Notes under the pieces: model-generated
Databases searched by the model: none
Seen by the model: the letters and a program-made list of their open reading frames with translations, nothing else
What the model was told of the DNA's origin: nothing
Part shown: positions 58,033 to 64,000 of the stretch, one piece after another
Layout of the letters: every line of letters starts with the position of its first letter
How positions within the stretch are numbered: the stretch's first letter is position 1
Assembly: GCF_007747445.1 (NCBI RefSeq)
Contig: NZ_CP036425.1
Location: 2,402,175 to 2,466,174 of the forward strand
Origin: Poriferisphaera corsica
Lineage (GTDB): Bacteria > Planctomycetota > Phycisphaerae > Phycisphaerales > Phycisphaeraceae
DNA: 64,000 nucleotides
Reading direction: 5' to 3'
Translations under genes and position numbers: made by a program

Positions 58033-58851
58033 ATGGGCAATACAAACAAATCGCACATCGCCATACTGAAAAAAAAATACATCGATCTCATCCTCACCGG
58101 CGTCAAATCCGTTGAATCTCGCATCACCAAATCTGCATGCGCTCCATTCAACCAAATCGACGTCGGTGATACCATCTTCCTCAAAATCTCCAGCGGCCCA
58201 TTCGTCGCCAAAACACACGCCATTCAAATCGAGCAGCACCAAAATCTCAACCCCGATCAAATCATGCAGCTCTACCACCGTCTCGATGCAGATGTCTGTG
58301 GCGGCATCGACTACTGGCAATCAAAAACCCCCTGCCAATTCGCCACCTTCATTTGGCTCAGTGATCTCATCCCCATCACCACCGGCCCCGACTACCCCAA
58401 ATCCATGAAAGCATGGCACGTCCTCCACGGCTCCACACACCAATCTCAATCCCCTTCTCCCAAAGCCCTCAATCGCCTCACAGGCCTCAATCGCGGCCCG
58501 ACCATCTCACACACCCCCAACACCTCAACGCACCCGCACAGCAGCTTCCCCGCCTCACCAGACGACTTCACCATCACCCTCACACCCGGCGCCCTCAAAA
58601 ACGGCTACATCCGCATCCCCCCCCTGCTATTAAGGCAATCTTACACCCCAAACACCTCCCCTACCTCCCTCAATCTCATCCTCCCGAATGCCGATCAAAT
58701 TACCACTGAAATCATCCCTCGCCGCAACATGATCCGCTGGCGTGGCTGGCCGCAACTCTTCCAATCACACAACCTCACCCCCGGCGACGAAGTCCGCTTT
58801 GTCTCCCTCGGCAATGGGCGGTATCGTGTATTATTCGTAAAGCAATCCTGA
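58033..58851 (+). CDS. ASCH-domain protein with C-terminal beta-barrel-like domain
   Basis: 272 residues. Residues 7-125 look like an ASCH (PUA-like) domain: LILTGVKSVESR (G-x-K-x-x-E-x-R, 19-30) and IDVGDTIFLKIS. This fold binds RNA or modified nucleotides. A Ser/Pro/Thr-rich linker (145-185) joins a second domain of about 85 residues (LKNGYIRIPP, RRNMIRWRGWPQLFQSHNL, TPGDEVRFVSLGNGRYRVLF) that resembles a B3/pseudobarrel DNA-binding fold. The second assignment is tentative. The role is unknown. Confidence 0.65.
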   Translation: MGNTNKSHIAILKKKYIDLILTGVKSVESRITKSACAPFNQIDVGDTIFLKISSGPFVAKTHAIQIEQHQNLNPDQIMQLYHRLDADVCGGIDYWQSKTPCQFATFIWLSDLIPITTGPDYPKSMKAWHVLHGSTHQSQSPSPKALNRLTGLNRGPTISHTPNTSTHPHSSFPASPDDFTITLTPGALKNGYIRIPPLLLRQSYTPNTSPTSLNLILPNADQITTEIIPRRNMIRWRGWPQLFQSHNLTPGDEVRFVSLGNGRYRVLFVKQS

Positions 58852-58916
58852 TTGCTCATAGCACATCAAACCCCGCTAACACAGTTTTTTTCACACCAGG
58901 CCCTACAGGTAACACG

Positions 58917-59825
58917 ATGGATATCAACCTCAACGATTTCGTCACAGACAAGCAACTCGACAATCTCATCATGACCGCCATGCAAGAAGATATGGGCGTC
59001 GCTCATCTCGACGTCACCAGCGAAACCTTCATCCCCGCCGACCTCCGCGGACAAGCCTCCATGGTCGCCCGCGAAACCGGCAAGCTCGCGGGCATCGCCC
59101 TGCTCCACAAAGTCGCCGCCGCATACAGCGGCTCAGAACCTACCGACCAAATCGAAGTCGAACTCCTGCTCCCCGATGGCTCAACCATCACGCAAGGCGA
59201 TACCGTCGCACGATTCACGGGTTCAATGCGTCGCATCCTCTCCATGGAACGTGTCGCCCTCAACCTTGTGACCCATCTCTCCGGCGTGGCTTCCCTCACA
59301 TGGCAATACGCAGAAAAATGCCTCGACACGAATGCCAAAATCTACGACACCCGCAAGACCATCCCCGGCCTGCGCGGCCTGCACAAGTATGCCGTCCGTT
59401 GCGGCGGCGGCGCAAGTCATCGCATGGGTCTCTACGACGCCGTTCTCATCAAAGACAACCACATCGCCCATCTCGGCATCGACGATCTTCACCAGGCTCT
59501 TACGGAAGCTGTGAAGCGAGCCCACTCGAAGTTCGATAATCTAAAATTTATTCAGGTCGAAGTCGACACGCTCAATCAACTTAAGCAAGTACTTAACACC
59601 GGCATCGATATGGTGTTACTCGACAATATGACCAACGAACAATTGCGTGAAGCTGTTGTGATCCGCGATTCGCAGGACCCGGGTGTGCAGCTCGAAGCCA
59701 GCGGACGCGTGAACTTGCAAACCGTACAAGACATCGCAAAAACCGGCGTTGACCGCATCTCCGTCGGCGCGTTGACGCACTCAGCCCCTGTTTTCGATTT
59801 TGGGTTAGACATCATCGAACAATAA
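58917..59825 (+). CDS. nadC: Nicotinate-nucleotide diphosphorylase (carboxylating)
   Basis: 302 residues. EDMGVAHLDVTSETFIP at the start, ERVALNLVTHLSGVASLTWQY, then IYDTRKTIPGLRGLHKYAVRCGGGASHRMGLYDAVLIKDNHI, the quinolinate- and PRPP-binding core, and ASGRVNLQTVQDIAKTGVDRISVGALTHS. It converts quinolinate and PRPP to nicotinate mononucleotide in NAD synthesis. birA follows 54 bp downstream, a pairing seen in many bacteria. Confidence 0.96.
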   Translation: MDINLNDFVTDKQLDNLIMTAMQEDMGVAHLDVTSETFIPADLRGQASMVARETGKLAGIALLHKVAAAYSGSEPTDQIEVELLLPDGSTITQGDTVARFTGSMRRILSMERVALNLVTHLSGVASLTWQYAEKCLDTNAKIYDTRKTIPGLRGLHKYAVRCGGGASHRMGLYDAVLIKDNHIAHLGIDDLHQALTEAVKRAHSKFDNLKFIQVEVDTLNQLKQVLNTGIDMVLLDNMTNEQLREAVVIRDSQDPGVQLEASGRVNLQTVQDIAKTGVDRISVGALTHSAPVFDFGLDIIEQ

Positions 59826-59879
59826 AATGACTCATAGACAAATATTTGCCGATAGTTTAAGTATTGGCGATTTAATAAG

Positions 59880-60947
59880 ATGCAAACGCGCGAGGAGGTT
59901 CGATTGCATCAGACCAAACCCATCAACATCGGCTTGCTTGATTGCTTACTGCAAAGCAAAACCGCGATCACGCGCGAGTCACTTGCACTCACCCTAGGCT
60001 TGTCACGGGATCGTATTGCGGACGAATTGCATGTCCTAACTCAATATGGCTGCGAGTTTAACGAACACCCACAGCACGGCATTGTCATGATTCAAAGCGG
60101 TTTGGGCGTGTGGTCAGATTACCTCGAAAGCGAATCGTCTGTCCTTCGAAACGTGTTGGTTTATGGCACAACTGGCAGCACGCAAGATATCTGTAAAGAC
60201 ATCTCTAACAGTATCACCGCTAATCCGCAAGACCTTGATCACACGCTGGTTATCGCCCATCATCAGCAAAATGGTCGCGGGAGGTTAGGCCGAAAATGGA
60301 TCGCGCCGGAAGGCAAAACGATTTCTTGCAGTATGATCAAGACGATTAATCACCAATCAGATGCCGAGGTGATCAATCGGCTTACATTGGCGGTTTCCGT
60401 TGCGATTGCGCGGACGGTTGAGTTCTTTTTGCCGGAGAAAAAAGGGGTTACACAGATCAAGTGGCCGAACGATGTTTGGGTGGATGGACGAAAAATTGCA
60501 GGGATTTTAGTTGAGACAGTACATGCGAACAGACAGCCGACAGGTTTGGGCTATCCATCGAGTAGTGAGGAAGGTTTGGCGGCTGCGATTATCGGGATCG
60601 GGTTGAACGCGGGGCTGGATGAGGGAGATATTAAAAGCGCAAAATTGGATGGCCCCAAGTATTTACCGACGAGCTTGAAGATATGCGGCTGTGATGTTGA
60701 TCGGCTTTTGGTGCTGCGAAAACTGCTTGAATTTGTGGATGAGATGATCGAACGCGCGGATGATGAGGCGATTATGAACGAGTGGCGCGGCCGATGTTTG
60801 CAGTTTAAGCAGCAGGTGAGATTGCGTAATGGGACGCAGGAAATTGTGGGTGAGGTGGTGGATATTGATCCGGCATTAGGGCTGATTGTTCGCAATGATC
60901 GTGGGATGCTGACCCATATGCCGGCCGCGTCAACAACGGTAATCTGA
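59880..60947 (+). CDS. birA: Biotin-protein ligase with N-terminal HTH
   Basis: 355 residues. An N-terminal winged helix (about 15-70, TRESLALTLGLSRDRIADEL) is followed by the ligase domain: GRGRLGRKW (132-140) for biotinyl-AMP, KWPNDVWVDGRKIAGILVE (194-212), GIGLNAG, and a C-terminal SH3-like domain. It attaches biotin to carboxylases and, with the HTH, may repress biotin genes. The ATG at 59880 lacks a ribosome site, while a TTG at 59904 has a perfect GAGGAGG five bases upstream, so the true start may be TTG. The first half is C-rich and the second half G-rich on the same strand, an abrupt change near 60280. Confidence 0.93.
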   Translation: MQTREEVRLHQTKPINIGLLDCLLQSKTAITRESLALTLGLSRDRIADELHVLTQYGCEFNEHPQHGIVMIQSGLGVWSDYLESESSVLRNVLVYGTTGSTQDICKDISNSITANPQDLDHTLVIAHHQQNGRGRLGRKWIAPEGKTISCSMIKTINHQSDAEVINRLTLAVSVAIARTVEFFLPEKKGVTQIKWPNDVWVDGRKIAGILVETVHANRQPTGLGYPSSSEEGLAAAIIGIGLNAGLDEGDIKSAKLDGPKYLPTSLKICGCDVDRLLVLRKLLEFVDEMIERADDEAIMNEWRGRCLQFKQQVRLRNGTQEIVGEVVDIDPALGLIVRNDRGMLTHMPAASTTVI

Positions 60948-61326
60948 CTGGTTGCACACTTCGTTTTTGCGCACAAAATTTTTATTTTGCCTGTTTTTCC
61001 ACATTTTCGAGGTCAAAAATCGGCGACTTATCATGTGTTTTGATGCGTTTTCGATCGGTTTTGGAGAGAAATGACCCTAAAACATTGCTCATTTTTTTGG
61101 CCAAATCGCTTTCATGCGCGCGCCCGGAATTTTGCCTTTTTGGCACGGCGTTTGCATATCCTTGATGCAAGAAGAATGTTTGGTACATAAGTTGGGTGTT
61201 GTGCGTGATAGGCTGAGGGTGGCGTTTATGATTAATGCGCAAACTTCGACACGATCATCTATTCATCAATTAGCTCGAATGATATTTCGTACAGTTAAAA
61301 ATGATCCGCCATGGTATACTTATTTT
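60948..61326. other. Intergenic region with TGCGCACAAA motif
   Basis: 379 bp between birA and the zinc-ribbon gene. TGCGCACAAA lies at 60968-60977, just after birA. The region has T-runs and repeats of TTTTGG/CGTTTT. The plus-strand frame is open from 61114 into the next gene, but the early part reads poorly. I see no RNA structure. Confidence 0.4.
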
Positions 61327-61776
61327 ATGGGTATGTTTTGTAGAAAATGCGAGTACGATTTGCAGCAGATTCCTTCGCGTTGCTGCCCGGAATGCGGCAC
61401 ACCATTTGATCCGGCATATGAGAGATCATATAAGACGACACTTGAGAAGCCGTGGCGCCTGGAAACATTCATCGCCTGGGCATGTTTACCGGCCGCATTT
61501 ATTTTTTACCCTTTCCATATCAATTGGATTTACTTCAGCAACTATTTCTACTTACCTATTATCTTCGTCTCTTTCGGCTTTGGTTTTAGCATGTCGGGCT
61601 TACGCCGAGGTTGTAAGACTAACCGTCGATTAGCCTCTATTGCTTTTTTGTTTGCAAACTTATACCTATTCTTTATTGTAGGTTCGCTATTGGATTGTAT
61701 GATTTTTGAAGAATATCGTTTTCATGTTTTTCGCCCCATATTCGAAGTCGTGACACTTTCAGGAGCGAGACGCTAA
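61327..61776 (+). CDS. Zinc-ribbon membrane protein of unknown function
   Basis: 149 residues from the ATG at 61327. MFCRKCEYDLQQIPSRCCPE with CGTPFD is a CxxC...CxxC ribbon of the kind that heads many Phycisphaerae proteins. Three or four membrane helices follow (AWACLPAAFIFYPF, FYLPIIFVSFGFGFSM, LASIAFLFANLYLFFIVGS). The ribbon probably faces the cytoplasm. Function unknown. No clear ribosome site precedes this start, and the upstream open frame leaves the start open. Confidence 0.65.
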   Translation: MGMFCRKCEYDLQQIPSRCCPECGTPFDPAYERSYKTTLEKPWRLETFIAWACLPAAFIFYPFHINWIYFSNYFYLPIIFVSFGFGFSMSGLRRGCKTNRRLASIAFLFANLYLFFIVGSLLDCMIFEEYRFHVFRPIFEVVTLSGARR

Positions 61777-61983
61777 TTAAACCACAATTATCGAAATTTG
61801 TAGCCAATATACACTAAGAGATTACGCTCACTCGCCAGTTCAACAACCTGTGACCTGTCAGATCGCGGCTACTTTATAGTAGTTCGATGTGTATCAAATT
61901 ATATATTTGGCGAATATTCATCCGGCGGTGGCAGGCTTGAGGATGGTTCGATTAATTTCTTTTGGTTGGTATTTGCTAGAATT

Positions 61984-62014
61984 AAAAAAAGACCTGCAAT
62001 TGCAGGTCTTTTTT
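61984..62014. terminator. Bidirectional terminator
   Basis: AAAAAAAGACCTGCAA - TTGCAGGTCTTTTTT: a near-perfect dyad with both runs, 20 bases after the end of the aminotransferase gene (minus strand). Confidence 0.92.
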
Positions 62015-62034
62015 GTTGGTATAAGTTGTGCTGA

Positions 62035-63306
62035 TTATTTTGCGGCTGCGCATTCATTGGCGGTTTGGACGAGTATGTCGAGGCCTTGCTCGAGTTTGTC
62101 GTCGGCGCATGCGTAGGAGATGCGGAAGTGTGTGTCTTTTTGTGAAAAGACGTTGCCGGGGATGACGAGGCAGTTCTTGGCGATAATTTTTTCAACAAAT
62201 TCAGCGCCGGTAAGATTGAGTGATTCGGGGACTTTGGGGAATGCGTAGAAAGCGCCGCCGGGGGTTGTGAGTTCGAATGTGCCTGCGAGTTTATCGACGA
62301 CCATGTCGCGTTTGCGTTTGTAGGCTGCGACGAAGTCGGACATGTCGAGGTCATGAGCGATGACGCCGCCGAACTGGGTCATGGATGGTGCGCAGACGAA
62401 TGAGTATTGCTGAAGTTTGGTCATCTGATCGAGGACGGCTTTGGGGCCGACGGCGTAGCCGAGACGCCAACCGGTCATAGCGTAAGTTTTGGAGTAGCCG
62501 CGCATCATAATGAGGTTGGGTGAGTAGGCTGCGGGTGATGGGCAACGATCTTTGCCATCGTGATCGGAAGGCGTTTTTTCATAGCAAAACTCGTCATAGA
62601 TCTCGTCAGAAAGCATGAGGATGTTTTTGTCTTCGCAGAGTTTGACGACGGCTTTACAGACTTCGGGTTTGGCGACGACGCCTGTCGGGTTTGAGGGGGT
62701 GTTGAAGAGGAGGACTTTGGTTTTGGGGGTGATGTGTTTTTCGATGCGGTCTGGTGTGAGCTGGAAGTCGGGATAGGTATCGACGAAGACGGGTGTGCCG
62801 CCTGCGAGGGTGACGAGGTGCTTGTACATGACGAAGTATGGGTCGGGGATGAGGACTTCATCGCCGGGGCTGATGGTGGTGAGGAGGGCGAGCATGAGGG
62901 CGCCGGAGACGCCGGAGGTGATGAGGAGGCCGAGGTCGTCGTTGTTGAAGGTGCCTTGAGCGTTTGCATAGGTTTGCGGGAACTCGGAGATGAGCTGGTT
63001 CATGACCCGTTCGCGGAGATCGGCCATGCCTTGGGTTTGAGTGTAGGAGTTTTTGCCGTCATTGATGGCTTTGATGGCGGCTTGCTTGATGGTGTCGGGG
63101 ACATCGAAGTCGGGCTGGCCGATGGAGAGGTTGATGGGGTTTTTGAGGTTTGCGGCGAGGTCGAAGACGCGGCGGATGCCGGAGGCGTCGATGGCGTGGA
63201 GCTTATCTGTGATAAAGGATTCGGGGTTGAACATGGTGTAGGTTCCGGATTTATATGTTTCAGGACGAATCACAGGCGTGTGACGGAAAGGCGAAGGGTC
63301 AGTCAT
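62035..63306 (-). CDS. Class I/II PLP aminotransferase (aspartate-type)
   Basis: 423 residues, or 399 if it starts at the ATG at 63234; neither start has a good ribosome site. NLSIGQPDFDVPDTIKQA, SYTQTQGMADLRERV, FNTPSNPTGVV, LMLSDEIYDEFCYE and the PLP lysine in GYSKTYAMTGWRLGYAVG mark an aspartate/aromatic aminotransferase of the I-gamma type. It would move amino groups between amino and 2-oxo acids; exact substrates are open. It lies 136 bp downstream of the small basic protein gene, with a large hairpin between. Confidence 0.9.
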   Translation of the reverse strand: MTDPSPFRHTPVIRPETYKSGTYTMFNPESFITDKLHAIDASGIRRVFDLAANLKNPINLSIGQPDFDVPDTIKQAAIKAINDGKNSYTQTQGMADLRERVMNQLISEFPQTYANAQGTFNNDDLGLLITSGVSGALMLALLTTISPGDEVLIPDPYFVMYKHLVTLAGGTPVFVDTYPDFQLTPDRIEKHITPKTKVLLFNTPSNPTGVVAKPEVCKAVVKLCEDKNILMLSDEIYDEFCYEKTPSDHDGKDRCPSPAAYSPNLIMMRGYSKTYAMTGWRLGYAVGPKAVLDQMTKLQQYSFVCAPSMTQFGGVIAHDLDMSDFVAAYKRKRDMVVDKLAGTFELTTPGGAFYAFPKVPESLNLTGAEFVEKIIAKNCLVIPGNVFSQKDTHFRISYACADDKLEQGLDILVQTANECAAAK

Positions 63307-63311
63307 GAAAA

Positions 63312-63364
63312 GACAAAGCCCGATGCTGCGAGGGGGTTTGGGAAGCCCCTTGTAGCATCAGGCT
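63312..63364 (-). terminator. Large imperfect hairpin downstream of the small basic protein gene
   Basis: Minus strand AGCC-GATGCT-C-AGGGG ... CCCCT-GC-AGCATC-GGGCT pairs over about 20 bp around a short loop, and is followed by TTTGTCTTTTC. It could end or attenuate the transcript of the small gene before the aminotransferase. Confidence 0.6.
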
Positions 63365-63442
63365 GGTCATTTAGATCTGGTACCAGCCTCCGTTGCAAGG
63401 AGGCGGTGATTGACAGCGGAGCCTACGGGCTCGGCAGGTCAA

Positions 63443-63622
63443 TTATTTCTTTTTGCCGGTGACGAGCTTGCGTGAGCCAACCTTTGGCAGACCGAGTGGG
63501 TCGCCGGAGTTGGTGTCAAACTTGCCGTTCTTGACGAGCTTTTCGATGCGCTCTGCACGCGTGAGGACGTTGCGGTGCTTAGCGAGGCCACTGCCCGACT
63601 TAAGGCTTGGGTCGATACTCAT
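63443..63622 (-). CDS. Small basic protein of the Planctomycetes-Verrucomicrobia-Chlamydiae type
   Basis: 59 residues: MSIDPSLKSGSGLAKHRNVL, then TRAERIEKLVKNGKFDTNSG and DPLGLPKVGSRKLVTGKKK. This matches the short, highly conserved basic family annotated as Verrucomicrobia/Chlamydiae small basic protein (TIGR04137-like), known from sequence only. The charge and conservation hint at ribosome or RNA binding, which is inference. It lies 29 bp after the end of the next gene upstream on the same strand, so they may share a transcript. Confidence 0.85.
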   Translation of the reverse strand: MSIDPSLKSGSGLAKHRNVLTRAERIEKLVKNGKFDTNSGDPLGLPKVGSRKLVTGKKK

Positions 63623-63651
63623 GGTGATGTATCCTTCTACAAGGCTTGAAA

Positions 63652-64000
63652 TTATTGTCCGTAATATTCTTGGTAGCGATTGATGTACTGCTGACGATCG
63701 TTGTCGTCATATTTGTTGTAGTACATGTCACTTAACTTACTGCCAATTCGGCTGTTATATTTCCACCAGTCGATCCCAATGCGAAGCATGTCGGATTTAA
63801 ACTGGTAGCCGGGGGTCTGGGGGGATTGTGTATCCTTGAAACCGTTCCGGGCTACAACCGTGACAGTCTTACTATTATGCGCGGGATAGGCTGCAGTTTC
63901 AACTCCACGGGTTTTGAAGAAGTCGATAAGGTCGACTGCTTTCTCATTACTGCAGGTTGTGATCTGAAGGTAGTTTAGGCCGATCTCGCGGGGATCGAGG
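63652..64000 (-). CDS. C-terminal part of an uncharacterised protein
   Basis: 116 codons are visible up to the TAA at 63652; the 5' end is beyond the right edge. REIGLNYLQITTCSNEKAVD and FFKTRGVETAAYPAHNSKTV have the pattern of a SPOR-like repeat that planctomycete proteins often carry. The end is Tyr/Asp-rich (MYYNKYDDNDRQQYINRYQE). No function can be assigned. Directly upstream of the small basic protein gene. Confidence 0.75.
   Translation of the reverse strand, partial: LDPREIGLNYLQITTCSNEKAVDLIDFFKTRGVETAAYPAHNSKTVTVVARNGFKDTQSPQTPGYQFKSDMLRIGIDWWKYNSRIGSKLSDMYYNKYDDNDRQQYINRYQEYYGQ

Noticed and set aside
63386-63405. GCCTCC-N7-GGAGGC hairpin after the small basic protein gene
   Set aside because: The stem is short and has no T-run, and the larger hairpin nearby is the better terminator candidate.

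Overview
The window looks like chromosome from a planctomycete of the class Phycisphaerae. The signs are five secreted proteins with PEP-CTERM tails, a 59-residue Planctomycetes/Verrucomicrobia/Chlamydiae-type small basic protein, a membrane protein headed by a CxxCxYDL zinc ribbon, a pseudopilin with an [10 protein letters not shown] leader, and sparse operons with genes in both directions. The placement comes from family content only; there is no rRNA here. No CRISPR array, intact insertion sequence or prophage was seen.

Layout. 0-9 kb: the N-terminus of a family-4 glycosyltransferase, a WYL regulator, a GNAT acetyltransferase, tRNA-Pro(GGG) with its terminator, a UbiE/MenG methyltransferase, an M48 lipoprotein protease, a B12-binding-fold protein and a PfkB sugar kinase. 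9.2-20 kb: a PilZ protein, then a ten-gene Tad/Flp pilus locus in one direction: TadA ATPase, two Flp prepilins, prepilin peptidase, a membrane Ser/Thr kinase with a TPR-like outer region, CpaB, an FHA-TadA fusion, TadB, TadC and a membrane FHA protein. 20-32 kb: trpB, a 921-residue secreted protein, prfA with rpmE2 upstream, a class IV aminotransferase, two PEP-CTERM proteins (HAF repeats; matrixin-like protease) and a pseudopilin. 32-44 kb: a chemoreceptor with a zinc-binding-like sensor, a DUF89 phosphatase, hisH, an OmpA lipoprotein, small accessory genes, a decayed SMR transporter, a PilD-type peptidase, xseB/xseA and gap.

44.5-64 kb: a DUF4393/Abi-alpha candidate defence gene, two tandem paralogous PEP-CTERM beta-repeat proteins, a 1.5 kb gene-free island, carA, another PEP-CTERM protein, speA, a TauE/SafE transporter, an ASCH-domain protein, nadC, birA, a zinc-ribbon membrane protein, an aminotransferase, the small basic protein and the C-terminus of an unknown gene.

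The most system-like part is the Tad locus. It encodes a transmembrane kinase, a degenerate FHA domain fused to the assembly ATPase and an intact FHA domain on a separate membrane protein, which suggests pilus assembly under phospho-signalling control. Secretin and TadZ/CpaE are not in the window. A second large-scale feature is that G-over-C strand bias changes sign several times without following gene direction.
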